Shown here in pieces: positions 1 through 8,883 of a stretch of 56,667 bases of DNA; positions within the stretch are counted from its first letter, which is position 1; each line of letters begins with the position of its first letter. The notes under the pieces are model-generated. The model saw nothing but the letters and a program-made list of their open reading frames with translations. It searched no databases and was not told the origin of the DNA. The stretch covers positions 1 through 56,667 of the forward strand of contig NZ_SLXP01000019.1 in NCBI RefSeq assembly GCF_004343075.1, given 5' to 3'. The DNA comes from Rhodovulum marinum. Its GTDB lineage: Bacteria; Pseudomonadota; Alphaproteobacteria; Rhodobacterales; Rhodobacteraceae. The translations under genes were made by a program, and so were the position numbers.

Positions 1-310
1 TAGGCTTTACCCGCGGGGGCCGTGCGTGACGCAAGAAGCACCTGACTCTTCCGCGGGGTCCTCGACCTTGCTGCATCTGGGCCGCCCCGGAATCGTGACC
101 GGCCCATAGCTGCCGTTCGTTGTGCCTGCCAGCGCCACCGCGTTGCTTCATAAAAACGGACATTGAGTCATGCAGCTGCATACATGCCTCGGGTCCGTCC
201 TGTTCCTAACGCAGGAGAACGACTATAAGTAAGGCCTCAAAGCTCCGATTTCGCGAGAATAATTCGAGTAGATGGCTGCAAATTCCTAGGTTCAGGGACC
301 ATTGATTCTG
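1..310. other. Region without a recognisable gene; lower-GC, mobile-DNA-like
   Basis: No convincing coding region is visible. Composition is less GC-rich than the rest of the window, and there is a perfect 12-bp palindrome (ATGCAGCTGCAT) near 168-179. Bases just upstream of 311 end the homology of the terminase fragment abruptly, so this stretch probably belongs to a different inserted element or its remnant. I could not assign it to a named IS family. Confidence 0.4.
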
Positions 311-412
311 GTCGGTCTTGCGGAACAGGCTGTTGCCGACATCGCGCGACCGGGGCGCGGCGACCAGTTCGCGCAGCGCGGGCGTCGCCTCGATCAGCGG
401 GTCGATGCGCAC
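311..412 (-). pseudogene. Fragment of phage terminase large subunit (GpA-like)
   Basis: Read on the minus strand, about 34 codons encode RIDPLIEATPALREL followed by a PRSRDVGNSLFRK-like stretch. This strongly resembles the ATPase region of GpA-type phage terminase large subunits, where an RIDPLI motif and an (S)RDxGN motif lie this close together. The family is usually over 500 residues, so this is a small relic. Homology stops at about 311 and at about 412, where it meets an IS481-type transposase tail in the opposite orientation. It is a dead prophage trace and is not expected to be expressed. Recognition is from memory of the family, not a search. Confidence 0.6.
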
Positions 413-413
413 G

Positions 414-605
414 GTGGTGTACCATCATGATAGCCACGAACAGCTCCGCAGCCATCTCGCCGACTTCCTTGATGCCTACAACTTCGCCCGACGTCTCAAG
501 ACAGTCAGCGTCCTCACGCCATACGAGTACGTCTGCAAGATCCGGACTTCAGAACCAGACCGATACTTCCTCAATCCGATCCACCAGATGCCGGGACTGA
601 ACACC
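414..605 (+). pseudogene. C-terminal fragment of IS481-family transposase
   Basis: The frame encodes YHHDSHEQLRSHLADFLDAY, then NFARRLKT, TPYEYVCKI and finally NPIHQMPGLNT. This is the typical end of IS481-family DDE transposases (rve_3 region). The N-terminal HTH and the DDE catalytic core are absent. Family members usually stop right after the final NT; here the next codon is TGG, so the frame runs on into the neighbouring ArsR-type gene region. The fragment therefore represents a truncated insertion sequence whose right end has been lost. Confidence 0.8.
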
Positions 606-951
606 TGGGCGGCGCGCCGTCCGGTGCCAGCTCGGCCAGTTCCGCCTCGAGGAACCGTTCGAAGGCGTCCAGGTTGACCGGCTCGAACTGGCCAAAGCCC
701 TGCATCCAGACCGAGGCATCGCGCAGCGCGTCGGGTTCCAGCTTGCACCACTTCACCCGCCCGCGCTTCTCCTGGCTGATAAGCCCCGCGCGGGTCAGGA
801 TGACCAGGTGCTTAGAGATCGCGGCCAGCGACATCTCGAACGGTTCGGCCACATCGGTCACCGCCATGTCGTCCTCCAGCAACATGGCCAGGATCGCCCG
901 CCGGGTGGGGTCGGCAAGGGCCGCGAATACGGTGTCCAGCTGGCTTTCCAT
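571..951 (-). CDS. ArsR/SmtB-type winged-helix transcriptional regulator with altered C-terminus
   Basis: This 126-residue protein starts MESQLDTVFAALADPTRR, the usual opening of small ArsR-type repressors, followed by the recognition helix region MSLAAISKHLVILTRAGL and the wing EKRGRVKWCKLEP. No obvious metal-binding CxC is seen, so the group that often pairs with SRPBCC/AHSA1 proteins is more likely than a metal sensor. The ATG at 949-951 is preferred over an upstream in-frame start because homology begins there. The last 15-20 codons overlap the IS481 fragment read antisense, so the native tail has probably been replaced. No partner gene remains next to it. Confidence 0.75.
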   Translation of the reverse strand: MESQLDTVFAALADPTRRAILAMLLEDDMAVTDVAEPFEMSLAAISKHLVILTRAGLISQEKRGRVKWCKLEPDALRDASVWMQGFGQFEPVNLDAFERFLEAELAELAPDGAPPRCSVPASGGSD

Positions 952-1089
952 GGCGCAAGCCTTGCGCGCGGGCGGGGCGATCGTCAACCGTTCGGTTGAA
1001 TATGGGCGGGCCGCGCGGGGCCGCGATGCGGCGGCGCGGCGTTCAGGGAAATACATTTATTTCAAGGGCTTAATGGTCGCTCAAGCCGC

Positions 1090-1118
1090 TTGACTCGGAC
1101 CGGCCCCCTCTCTAGGTT
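1090..1118 (+). promoter_or_regulatory. Candidate sigma-70 promoter for the atp F0 operon
   Basis: TTGACT at 1090-1095 is followed after exactly 17 bases by TAGGTT at 1113-1118, ending 29 bases before the atpI start. The -35 is a 5/6 match to consensus; the -10 is weak (3/6). Position and spacing support it, but no experimental signal can be seen. Confidence 0.4.
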
Positions 1119-1147
1119 CGCGGCGACTGTCCAAGGGGGCGCTCGCC

Positions 1148-1489
1148 GTGATCGATCCGGAGGAAAAAGAGCGGCTGGAGCGGCTCGAAGCCCGGATCAA
1201 GGCCTTGAAGAAGGCCGAGACCGCAGAGCCCGGCAAGCGCCACCAGGACGAACACTATTCCCAGGCCCAGCTTGCCTGGCGGATGGTCATCGAGCTTGTC
1301 GCCGGTCTGGGGATCGGCTTCGGCATCGGGTACACGCTGGACCTCTATTTGGGGACCATGCCGATCTTCCTGGTGCTGTTCATATTGCTGGGCTTTGCCG
1401 CCGGGGTGCGCGTGATGATGCGCTCGGCCGCCGAGGTCCAGAGGCAACAGGCGGCCGAACAGGCCGCGAAGGACGACGAGAGGGATTGA
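1148..1489 (+). CDS. atpI: ATP synthase protein I (AtpI)
   Basis: This 113-residue protein has an acidic/basic N-terminal helix (residues 1-40) and two hydrophobic segments (about 43-63 and 70-88) with Gly-rich [13 protein letters not shown] and [11 protein letters not shown], typical of AtpI, the small membrane protein that assists assembly of the F0 rotor ring. The start is GTG; the frame has no better ATG. It is the first gene of the F0 operon and ends 2 bases before atpB. The C-terminal Gln/Ala/Lys-rich tail is cytoplasmic. Confidence 0.85.
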   Translation: MIDPEEKERLERLEARIKALKKAETAEPGKRHQDEHYSQAQLAWRMVIELVAGLGIGFGIGYTLDLYLGTMPIFLVLFILLGFAAGVRVMMRSAAEVQRQQAAEQAAKDDERD

Positions 1490-1491
1490 AC

Positions 1492-2244
1492 GTGGCGAGC
1501 GAAGAAGCACCGAGCGGCCTTCAGATCCACCCGATGGACCAGTTCATCGTCAAGCCGCTGTTCGGGGGCGACGCGATCCATTGGTACACGCCCACCAACG
1601 TGACGCTGTGGATGGCGCTGGCCGTGCTGTGCGTCGTTCTGCTGCTGGTGATCGGCACGCGCGGCCGGGCGATCGTGCCCTCGCGGGTGCAGTCGATCGC
1701 CGAACTTGCCTACGGCTTCGTCTACAAGATGGTCGAGGACGTCGCGGGCAAGGACGGGCTGAAATACTTCCCCTACATCATGACGCTGTTCATCTTCATC
1801 GTCTTCGCCAACTTCCTCGGGCTGATCCCGATGAGCTTCACCACCACGTCCCACATCGCGGTGACCGCGACCATGGCGCTGGCGGTGTTCTTCGCGGTGA
1901 CGATCCTGGGCATCGTCAAGCACGGCGTCGGTTTCCTCAGCCTGTTCTGGATCAGCTCGGCGCCGCTGGTGCTGCGGCCGATCCTGGCGATCATCGAGGT
2001 GATTTCCTACTTCGTGCGGCCCGTCAGCCACTCGATCCGACTTGCCGGCAACATGATGGCCGGTCACGCCGTGATCAAGGTGTTCGCGGGCTTCGCGGGC
2101 GTGCTGGGCGTGGGCGCCGTGTTCCCGCTGGCCGCCATCACCGCCGTTTACGCGCTGGAGACGCTGGTCTCGTTCATCCAGGCCTACGTCTTCGCCATTC
2201 TCACCTGCGTCTACCTGCGCGATGCGCTGCATCCGCACCACTGA
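1492..2244 (+). CDS. atpB: ATP synthase F0 subunit a
   Basis: This 250-residue multi-spanning membrane subunit forms the proton half-channels of F0. It contains the diagnostic [14 protein letters not shown] helix with the essential arginine at residue 183, and a later helix ([13 protein letters not shown]) that completes the channel. Five to six hydrophobic helices are visible. The GTG at 1492 lies 2 bases after the atpI stop and gives the expected N-terminus ([18 protein letters not shown]); an open frame further upstream overlaps atpI and is not used. It is translated together with atpI and atpE. Confidence 0.95.
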   Translation: MASEEAPSGLQIHPMDQFIVKPLFGGDAIHWYTPTNVTLWMALAVLCVVLLLVIGTRGRAIVPSRVQSIAELAYGFVYKMVEDVAGKDGLKYFPYIMTLFIFIVFANFLGLIPMSFTTTSHIAVTATMALAVFFAVTILGIVKHGVGFLSLFWISSAPLVLRPILAIIEVISYFVRPVSHSIRLAGNMMAGHAVIKVFAGFAGVLGVGAVFPLAAITAVYALETLVSFIQAYVFAILTCVYLRDALHPHH

Positions 2245-2290
2245 CGACGCAACCAGACATCAGCCAATTCCAACGTAAGGAGTGATCGAC

Positions 2291-2527
2291 ATGGAAGGCG
2301 ATATCGTTCAAATGGGTGCCTATATCGGTGCTGGCCTGGCGTGCACCGGCATGGGCGGCGCCGCCGTCGGTGTGGGCCACGTGGTCGGCAACTACATCTC
2401 GGGCGCGCTGCGCAACCCCTCGGCGGCCGCGTCGCAGACCGCCACCATGTTCATCGGTATCGCGTTCGCCGAAGCGCTGGGGATCTTCTCGTTCCTCGTC
2501 GCGCTTCTGCTGATGTTCGCCGTCTGA
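2291..2527 (+). CDS. atpE: ATP synthase F0 subunit c (rotor ring)
   Basis: This 78-residue hairpin protein has helix 1 (about 8-35, [19 protein letters not shown]), the polar loop RNPSA and helix 2 carrying the proton-binding glutamate E61 in [10 protein letters not shown]. The ATG at 2291 is chosen because AAGGAG sits 8 bases upstream; the GTG three codons earlier overlaps that site. The glycine pattern of helix 1 fits the packing of c-rings. It lies between subunits a and b', as in other alphaproteobacterial F0 operons. Confidence 0.95.
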   Translation: MEGDIVQMGAYIGAGLACTGMGGAAVGVGHVVGNYISGALRNPSAAASQTATMFIGIAFAEALGIFSFLVALLLMFAV

Positions 2528-2613
2528 TCCCGTACTGAACCGATCCTTACGGCCGGGTGGGCGCGGAATGACACGCGCCCGCCCGGTGTGATACCGGGTT
2601 CCAGGGGGACGAC

Positions 2614-3153
2614 ATGGCAACAGAAACGCACGCCGCGGATGCCGCCGCCCACGGGGGCGAAGCCGTCGGCATGCCGCAGCTCGATTTCTCGACCTTCCCG
2701 AACCAGATCTTCTGGCTCGTGGTTACGCTGGTCGTGATCTACTTCGTGCTGTCGCGCATCGCACTGCCCCGGATCGGCGCGGTGCTGGCCGAACGGCAGG
2801 GGACGATCTCGAACGACATCGCCGCCGCGGAAGAGCTGAAGCTCAAGGCGCAGGAGGCCGAGAAGGCCTATGAAAAGGCGCTGGCCGACGCTCGCGCCGA
2901 GGCGCAGCGCATCGTCGGAGAGGCCAAGGCCGAGATCAAGGCCGACCTCGACGCCGCCACCGCCAAGGCCGATGCCGAGATCGCGGCCCGGGCCGCCGAG
3001 GCGGAAAAGCAGATCGCCGAAATCCGCGCCAACGCGATGCAGAGCGTTACCGAGGTCGCCAAGGCAACCGCCGTCGACGTCGTCGCGGCGCTGGGCTTCC
3101 AGGCCGATGCGGGCGCGGTGAATGCCGCCGTCGACAGCAAGCTGAAGGGGTGA
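2614..3153 (+). CDS. atpG: ATP synthase F0 subunit b' (peripheral stalk)
   Basis: This 179-residue protein has a short Ala/His-rich N-terminus, one membrane helix (about 31-52, [18 protein letters not shown]) and a long charged Ala/Glu/Lys coiled coil to the end. This is the b' type found with a second b subunit in photosynthetic and related alphaproteobacteria, where a b/b' heterodimer holds F1 against subunit a. Its stop overlaps the region just upstream of atpF, implying coupled translation. Naming varies (atpG, atpF', atpF2). Confidence 0.9.
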   Translation: MATETHAADAAAHGGEAVGMPQLDFSTFPNQIFWLVVTLVVIYFVLSRIALPRIGAVLAERQGTISNDIAAAEELKLKAQEAEKAYEKALADARAEAQRIVGEAKAEIKADLDAATAKADAEIAARAAEAEKQIAEIRANAMQSVTEVAKATAVDVVAALGFQADAGAVNAAVDSKLKG

Positions 3154-3158
3154 GGGGC

Positions 3159-3722
3159 ATGAAGAAACTCGTCATCATCGCCAGCACGCTTGCGGCCAGC
3201 CCCGCCCTTGCGGCGTCGGGGCCGTTCTTCTCGCTCTACAACACCAATTTCGTGGTGCTGCTCTCGTTCCTGGCCTTCATCGCGGTGCTGGTCTACCTCA
3301 AGGTGCCGGGCAAGCTGGCGGGGATGCTGGACAAGCGCGCCGCCGACATCCAGAAGGATCTGGACGAGGCCCGCGCCCTGCGCGAAGAGGCGCAGACCGT
3401 GCTGGCCTCTTACGAGCGCAAGCAGAAAGAGGTGCAGGAGCAGGCCGAGCGGATCATCGACACCGCCCGGTCCGAGGCCGAGGCCGCCGCCGCCAAGGCC
3501 AAGGACGATCTCAAGGTCGCGATCGAGCGTCGCCTCGCCGCTGCGGACGAACAGATCGAGTCGGCCAAGGCCGGCGCGGTCAAGGAAGTGCGCGACCGGG
3601 CCATCGTGGTCGCCGTCGCCGCCGCCCGCGAGGTGATCACCAAGCAGATGACCGATGCCACCGGCGACCGGCTGGTCGACGCGGCCATCGGCGATGTGCA
3701 GGCCAAGCTGAAGCTTCACTGA
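3159..3722 (+). CDS. atpF: ATP synthase F0 subunit b (peripheral stalk)
   Basis: This 187-residue protein begins MKKLVIIASTLAASPALAAS, a signal-peptide-like presequence with an ALA-type cleavage site, then has one membrane helix (about 30-50, FVVLLSFLAFIAVLVYLKV) and a long dimerisation coiled coil. A presequence before the usual b-subunit helix is typical of Rhodobacterales. The ATG at 3159 (GGGGC upstream) is preferred over a GTG 9 bases earlier that overlaps the atpF' stop. A strong terminator follows, so the F0 operon ends here; the F1 genes must lie elsewhere. Confidence 0.92.
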   Translation: MKKLVIIASTLAASPALAASGPFFSLYNTNFVVLLSFLAFIAVLVYLKVPGKLAGMLDKRAADIQKDLDEARALREEAQTVLASYERKQKEVQEQAERIIDTARSEAEAAAAKAKDDLKVAIERRLAAADEQIESAKAGAVKEVRDRAIVVAVAAAREVITKQMTDATGDRLVDAAIGDVQAKLKLH

Positions 3723-3742
3723 TCGGCCAGACAGTCTGCAAG

Positions 3743-3774
3743 GGGCCCGGCGATGCGGATCGCCGGGCCCTTTC
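3743..3774 (+). terminator. Intrinsic terminator of the atp F0 operon
   Basis: A perfect 12-bp stem (GGGCCCGGCGAT at 3743-3754 pairing with 3759-3770) with a GCGG loop is followed by TTTC, 20 bases after the atpF stop codon. Confidence 0.85.
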
Positions 3775-4245
3775 CTATGTGGTGATGGGCGGAAAAAGCC
3801 CGGCCCGGCCAGGGCGGCGGGCGCGACCCGCCCCGTTGGCAGGCTTTCCGACAAGCGGTCTAGAACGCCGAGATCCCGTCTCGGTCTTCGAAACGGTATC
3901 CGGTCTCGGGCGCCGAAACGGTCTCGGGTTCCAGCTTGCAACCGCCAGAGCCTTGCGGCGCTGCGATCCTCTCGCCACGCCGACGCGCCACCGGCGGCAT
4001 GGCGGCGGTGGCGCCCGGGACTCCCTGCCGGTAGGGGATACAGGCCTTCCGGCGCGAACCGCGCCGGGCCGCTTCATCCCGCCGGTGCCCCTGGCGGGCG
4101 GGTGCCCTGCGCCGCGCCCGCCGATACCCGCCGCACACCCCGGCAGGTGACCATCCCGGCCTTTCCGGCGGGCCACTGACGCGCGCCCCCGCGGTTCACA
4201 CCGCGGGTTTTGCGCCCTCGGCCCGGCCTTGGGCGGCAGGTCCGG
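3775..4245. other. 470-bp region with no assured gene
   Basis: The best candidate is a minus-strand frame at 3860-4138 (92 codons) ending in CKLEPETVSAPETGYRF and DRDGISAF. The last 30 codons look protein-like, but the first 60 are Arg-rich and read like random GC-rich sequence. It could be the 3' end of a small secreted protein whose start is not visible. I do not call it as a gene. Confidence 0.3.
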
Positions 4246-5346
4246 TCAGATCGCCTTCGTCAGCCATTCGACCTGCGCGGGATCGACGTAACCCAGCGAC
4301 CCCGACATCATGTAGTCCAGCTGGATCCGGAAAATCCGTTGCGAGGCGTCGTCCCGGCCGGCGTAGTCGAACCAGATCGGAACGGCCACGCCGGTCATCA
4401 ACCTGACGTCCTCGTCCGACAGGCGCGTCACCTCGGTGCCGTCGGCCACGAACTTGGCCCAGGCCTCCTGGTCGGCGGCCTGGATCGCGGCGTGGTGCAG
4501 GTCCGAGTAGACATGCGTTTCCATCTCGACGAACTGTTTCATCCGGGGGGAAAGGGCGTCCCAGGCCGGTTTCGCGACGGTCAGGTCCATCAGGTCGACC
4601 GGCTGGTACAGCGACATGAACCCCGGCGGGCCCATCGAGATGTACTTGGTGACCTTGCTGAACCCCTGGTCATAGTTCACCGCCGGCCCGACATAGTCGG
4701 CGACGTCGATGGTTCCGTCCTCGAGCGCGGCGAAAATCTCGGGCCCCGGGATCGAAAACACCTCGGCGCCGATGGCGGTAAAGACATCGGCCACCATGCC
4801 CCCCGGCATCCGCATCTTGCGGCCGCGGAAATCGTCGATCGACCGGATCGGCACCTTGGAATGGATGATGTTCGGCCCGCTGTGGATCGGTCCGACAAAG
4901 TGCAGCCCCTGTGCGGCGTACAGCTCCCGTGCGATCTCCAGCCCGCCGAGGCTGTAATAGAACACGTCCCATTCGTGCGGGTTGCGCAATCCCATCGGGT
5001 AGCTGGTCAGAAAGGCCGCCGCGGGAAACAGTTGCTGGGCGTAGATCGTGAACGGGTTCACCGCGTCCAGCAGCCCGGCCTTGAGCGCATCGTAAAGCTT
5101 GAGGTCATCGGGCAGGTCCCCGGGCGGGACCGACTCGAACCGCAGCTCGCCCCCGGTCTTTTCGGCGATGCTTGCGCACCAGTCCTGGAACACGCGCAAC
5201 CCCACGCCGCCCGGCCAGACCGTTTGTATCCGCCAGACCGTGCCGCCGGCCTGGGCGCCGGCCAGATGCGGTGCGGCAAGCCCCGCCATGCTTGCCCCTG
5301 CCAGGGTCGTCAATGCGTTCCGGCGCGTTGTCTTGCTCGGTCCCAT
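4246..5346 (-). CDS. TRAP transporter solute-binding protein, DctP family
   Basis: This 366-residue periplasmic binding protein has a Tat-like signal (TTRRNALTTLAGASM, twin arginines at 8-9, cleavage near AGA-QAGG). Family marks include a WPGGVGL-type opening strand, the substrate-contact arginine region RGRKMRMPGG and a C-terminal FRIQLDY segment, as in the DctP/TakP-like group that binds organic acids. GGAG lies 8 bases before the ATG. No DctQ or DctM membrane subunits flank it, so it is an orphan here and must work with a permease encoded elsewhere or have another role. The ligand cannot be told from sequence. Confidence 0.88.
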   Translation of the reverse strand: MGPSKTTRRNALTTLAGASMAGLAAPHLAGAQAGGTVWRIQTVWPGGVGLRVFQDWCASIAEKTGGELRFESVPPGDLPDDLKLYDALKAGLLDAVNPFTIYAQQLFPAAAFLTSYPMGLRNPHEWDVFYYSLGGLEIARELYAAQGLHFVGPIHSGPNIIHSKVPIRSIDDFRGRKMRMPGGMVADVFTAIGAEVFSIPGPEIFAALEDGTIDVADYVGPAVNYDQGFSKVTKYISMGPPGFMSLYQPVDLMDLTVAKPAWDALSPRMKQFVEMETHVYSDLHHAAIQAADQEAWAKFVADGTEVTRLSDEDVRLMTGVAVPIWFDYAGRDDASQRIFRIQLDYMMSGSLGYVDPAQVEWLTKAI

Positions 5347-5685
5347 GGGTCACTCCGCTTTGGCCGCGGGCCGGCGACGGCCCTTCTGTCCGGCGCTGCA
5401 TAGCACCCAGACCCTTAACGAAGCCTATCGCCCGCCCGGCGCCCGAGGCGGCGCGCGCCCGGGCAAATACGGCGAATTCGATTCAACCGGGCCCAGCTTT
5501 GGCATGCGTTAACTCCCGGCTGATAGCCCCCGTCCCGACGCCACGACGGAGCAGAAGATGCAATTGCCACCTCGGGACATGCCCCGGCCACGACCGGCCC
5601 CCGCCTTGCCGGCCCGGTGCCTTGCACATGCGCCCCGGCGCTGCGCCCGTCGCCCTTTCCGGTTCTCTTCGACGGTGATCTTCCC
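5347..5685. other. Divergent intergenic region between dctP-like gene and chemoreceptor gene
   Basis: These 339 bases separate two divergent genes and must hold both promoters. I see no convincing ORF, RNA gene or hairpin terminator, and no clear -35/-10 pair. Confidence 0.4.
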
Positions 5686-7878
5686 ATGAAACTTACCCGG
5701 TCCGTTTCCCTTCAACTTTTCACGGCCTTCGGCTGCATGGTGCTGATCGCGGCTGCCATCGGCGCGGCGGGCTTTCTCGGAACGCGCTCGATCTCTGCCA
5801 CCGTGGCAGAGACCGCGCGCGAGGCCCTGCCCAGCGCGACCCATGCGGCGGCCCTGGCCGAAACCGCGTCGGACCTGGAAGTGTCGGTCGTCGGCTACCT
5901 GTCCGCCACGGATGCCCAGTCCGGGGCCGAAGCGTCGATCTCGGCCGGGGTAAGCGCCCTGTCGAAACTCGTGGCCGAAAGCGGTGACGCCGCCCTTCAG
6001 AGAGAATTCGAGGCGCTGTCGGACTCGGTGCGCGAAACGATGGCGGTTCGGCATGCGGCGGATGCGTTGACCGTTTCCGCCGGGGCCGAGCGTAAACCGC
6101 TTGTCGCCTTCCTGGACGAGATCGCGCAGGGCCAGGTGCGTTTCCTCGAACAGGTGCGCGATGCGGCGCTTTACGGTGGCTTCGATACGCTGAACCTGGA
6201 TCCCGCGGCCAGCCCGTTTGCCCGCTGGACGGCCGGCCTCGACCAGGCCGAGGCCGATCTGTCCCGCGCCGTGCAGGCCCATGCCGCAAACGAGGCTGCG
6301 CTGGTCGCCTTTGTCCGGGACCGGATCGCGACACAGCCCGACACCGCCGTGGCGGAATACCTCGCCCTGCGGGCCGATCTGCTCCCGGAGGCGGAGCGAT
6401 CGCTGGCCGCGCTGCAAGACCTCGTCCGGACCAGGTATGCCGGGCTGGAGGCGGAAAAGAACGCCAGGCTGGCCGAGTTGCGCGGCCGCGTGGAAACCTT
6501 CGGTGCGGCGGCGACGGCGCTGCAATCCGGCGCGATGACCTCGATGGAGCAATCGGTCGCCTCGGTTGAAACGCTGGCATCGCGCGTCATGGTGGTGATC
6601 GGCGTGACCTTCCTTGTCGGGCTGGCGCTGGCCGTGGCCGCATCCTACGTGATGACCCGGCGCATCGGCGTTCCCCTGGGTCGGGTGACCCATGTGATTG
6701 GCCAGTTGGCGAACCGCCATTACGACGTCGAGATTCCCTATCAGGCCCGGCAGGACGAGATCGGCGCCATCGCGGAGGCGGTTTCGGGGTTTCGCGACGG
6801 TCTGGCCGAGGCCGATCGCCAGGCCGCGGCGCGGGAAAACGACCAGGCCGACCAGACCCATGTGGTCGCCGCCCTGACCGGGGGGCTGCGCGCCCTGGCC
6901 GAGGGCGACCTGTCGCGGACCCTGGACGAACCCTTCCCCGACACCTACGAGGCGCTGCGGCTGGATTTCAACACGAAGATCGACACTTTGAACGAGATCG
7001 TCGCCTCGCTGATCGACAATATCCGAGAGATTCGCACGCGCTCGGACGAAATCGGCAGCGGGTCCGAGGAATTGTCCCGGCGGACCGAGAACCAGGCGGC
7101 CACGCTCGAGGAAACCGCGGCGGCGCTGGACGAGCTGACGGCCAGTGTCCGTTCGGCGGCCGAGGGCGCGGCCAAGGTGGACATCATGGTCCAGGAGGCC
7201 CGGTCCAGCGCCGAGCAAAGCGGCTCCGTGGTGCAACAGGCGACCGGGGCGATGGCCGAGATCGAGAAATCCTCGGAAGAGATCAACCAGATCATCGGCG
7301 TGATCGACGACATCGCCTTCCAGACCAACCTCTTGGCGCTGAACGCCGGCGTCGAGGCGGCGCGTGCGGGCGAGGCCGGGCGCGGCTTTGCCGTCGTGGC
7401 CTCCGAGGTGCGCGCGCTGGCACAGCGTTCCTCCGATGCGGCCAAGGAAATCAAGGGCCTGATCGACGCAAGCGCGGGCCAGGTCGGATCGGGGGTATCC
7501 CTGGTGAACCGGACCGGAGAGGCATTGACCGACATCGCAAGCCGCGTTGCCGGCGTGGCCGAGCTGATCGGCGACATCGCCACCGGCGCTCAGGAACAGT
7601 CGGTGGGCCTTGGTGAAATCAACGTGGGCGTGACGGAACTGGACAAGGTCACGCAACAGAACGCCGCGATGGTCGAGGAAACCACGGCCGCCGCGATGAC
7701 GCTCCGCCAGGAGGCGGCCACTCTCGAACGGCTGGTCGAACGCTTCCGGCTGCGCGACAGCGGCCGGGCGATACAACGGGCGGTCCCGGTCGCACGCGGC
7801 GATGCGGGCCCGAGTGCGGTCGCCCCGGAACAAGGCTTGCCGAAAGCCGTGAACGACGCTTCGTGGCAGGATTTCTGA
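5686..7878 (+). CDS. Methyl-accepting chemotaxis protein with C-terminal CheR-docking pentapeptide
   Basis: This 730-residue chemoreceptor has TM1 at about 11-33, a large periplasmic helical domain, TM2 at about 300-322, two HAMP-like segments (about 323-450) and a signalling domain with the hairpin tip [15 protein letters not shown] at about 541-555. The periplasmic part has [20 protein letters not shown], resembling the zinc-binding CZB-like segment of related receptors, but the usual cysteine before FGKW and the nearby histidine are missing. The protein ends in SWQDF, matching the xWxxF tether that docks the methyltransferase CheR in receptors such as Tar/Tsr. The start is the ATG giving [12 protein letters not shown]; the upstream in-frame sequence is not protein-like. 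No che genes are nearby. Confidence 0.9.
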   Translation: MKLTRSVSLQLFTAFGCMVLIAAAIGAAGFLGTRSISATVAETAREALPSATHAAALAETASDLEVSVVGYLSATDAQSGAEASISAGVSALSKLVAESGDAALQREFEALSDSVRETMAVRHAADALTVSAGAERKPLVAFLDEIAQGQVRFLEQVRDAALYGGFDTLNLDPAASPFARWTAGLDQAEADLSRAVQAHAANEAALVAFVRDRIATQPDTAVAEYLALRADLLPEAERSLAALQDLVRTRYAGLEAEKNARLAELRGRVETFGAAATALQSGAMTSMEQSVASVETLASRVMVVIGVTFLVGLALAVAASYVMTRRIGVPLGRVTHVIGQLANRHYDVEIPYQARQDEIGAIAEAVSGFRDGLAEADRQAAARENDQADQTHVVAALTGGLRALAEGDLSRTLDEPFPDTYEALRLDFNTKIDTLNEIVASLIDNIREIRTRSDEIGSGSEELSRRTENQAATLEETAAALDELTASVRSAAEGAAKVDIMVQEARSSAEQSGSVVQQATGAMAEIEKSSEEINQIIGVIDDIAFQTNLLALNAGVEAARAGEAGRGFAVVASEVRALAQRSSDAAKEIKGLIDASAGQVGSGVSLVNRTGEALTDIASRVAGVAELIGDIATGAQEQSVGLGEINVGVTELDKVTQQNAAMVEETTAAAMTLRQEAATLERLVERFRLRDSGRAIQRAVPVARGDAGPSAVAPEQGLPKAVNDASWQDF

Positions 7879-8005
7879 ACAGAACCGGGGCCGGCTCTGG
7901 CAGGCCCCGCGGTCTGCCCGCCTGTCACGCCGTGCCGCGCGTGGCCGAAATGGATCGAACGGCGGCCCTGTGCCGCGTCGTGGCCACCGGCGGTCCTGGC
8001 GGAGC

Positions 8006-8776
8006 TCAGCCCTTGCCCAACTCGTGCTCCAGCCGCTGGCGCGCGATGGCCTCGTTGCGTTCGGAGACCAGGTGATCGGACAGCGCGCTTTCGACATAGC
8101 TCAGGTGGCGTTCCACCGCGGCGCGCGCGCCGGCCGGGTCGCGGGCCTGCAGCGCATCGTTGATCGCGCGGTGCTGGTCCAGCAGCATCGCCCGCGTGGT
8201 GCGCTGGCGGAACATGATCTGGCGGTTGTAGAACACGCCCTCGCGCAGCAGGTCGAACATCGCGCGCATCATGTGCAGCATCACCACGTTGTGGCTGGCC
8301 TCGATGATCGCCAGGTGGAATTCGGCGTCCAGCCGCGCCTCGTCATCGGGGGTCCGCTTGCGATGCGCGGCCTCCATCTTGTGGAACACCGCGTCGACCA
8401 CCTGCAGGTCGGTATCCGACGCCAGCCGCGCCGCCCGTTCCGCCGCCATCCCCTCGAGGTCGCGGCGAAACGCGATATAGTCGAACAGCGCCTCTTCGTG
8501 GTTCGCGAACAGCCTTACCAACCCGTCCGAAAAGGCCGAGCCCAGCACCTCGGCCACGAAGATCCCCGCGCCCGGACGGCTGACCAGAAGCTCGCGCGCC
8601 TGCAACTCGGCAATCGCCTCGCGCAGGGAGGGGCGCGACACGCCCAGCTTTTCGGAAAGATCGCGTTCCGAGGGCAGCCGCTCGCCCGGCCGCAGGATGC
8701 CCCGCAGGATCAGAAGCTCGATCTGCCGCACCACCGCCTGGGCAAGCTTCTCGGGGTGCACTTTCTCGAAAGGCAT
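8006..8776 (-). CDS. GntR-family transcriptional regulator, FadR/FCD subfamily
   Basis: This 256-residue regulator has an N-terminal winged helix (about 5-72) with PGERLPSERDLSEKLGVSRP and SLREAIAELQARELL, then an FCD effector domain with metal-type ligands DAEFHLAIIEASHN, QHRAIND and ERHLSYV. Such regulators control use of small organic acids (pyruvate, lactate, glycolate). The ATG (MPFEKV) is chosen over an upstream GTG because AGGAG lies 8 bases before it and overlaps that GTG. It stands alone; glcDEF 25 kb away is a plausible but unproven target. A 5-bp inverted repeat just upstream may be its own operator. Confidence 0.88.
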   Translation of the reverse strand: MPFEKVHPEKLAQAVVRQIELLILRGILRPGERLPSERDLSEKLGVSRPSLREAIAELQARELLVSRPGAGIFVAEVLGSAFSDGLVRLFANHEEALFDYIAFRRDLEGMAAERAARLASDTDLQVVDAVFHKMEAAHRKRTPDDEARLDAEFHLAIIEASHNVVMLHMMRAMFDLLREGVFYNRQIMFRQRTTRAMLLDQHRAINDALQARDPAGARAAVERHLSYVESALSDHLVSERNEAIARQRLEHELGKG

Positions 8777-8795
8777 GGGGCCCACTCCTGAAAAT

Positions 8796-8812
8796 GGTCA
8801 AAAGATATGACC
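8796..8812. promoter_or_regulatory. Inverted repeat upstream of the FCD regulator, candidate autoregulatory operator
   Basis: GGTCA, a 7-base spacer and TGACC form an exact inverted repeat ending 20 bases upstream of the regulator start codon. FadR-family operators often contain GGT/ACC half-sites, so self-regulation is plausible. Confidence 0.35.
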
Positions 8813-8883
8813 GCTTCGGGGTTCGGGCAACGGAAAAGAGGCCCCGCCACGCCGCAGCGCCCGGCGCGGCGGGGCCGCACGGG

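Noticed and set aside
3779-4150. Plus-strand 123-codon frame after the atp terminator
   Set aside because: Composition is Arg/Pro/Gly-rich, no ribosome binding site, no family resemblance; probably non-coding.
5509-8097. 862-codon minus-strand open frame opposite the chemoreceptor
   Set aside because: Shadow of the chemoreceptor reading frame; Arg/His/Gly-rich, no recognisable motifs.
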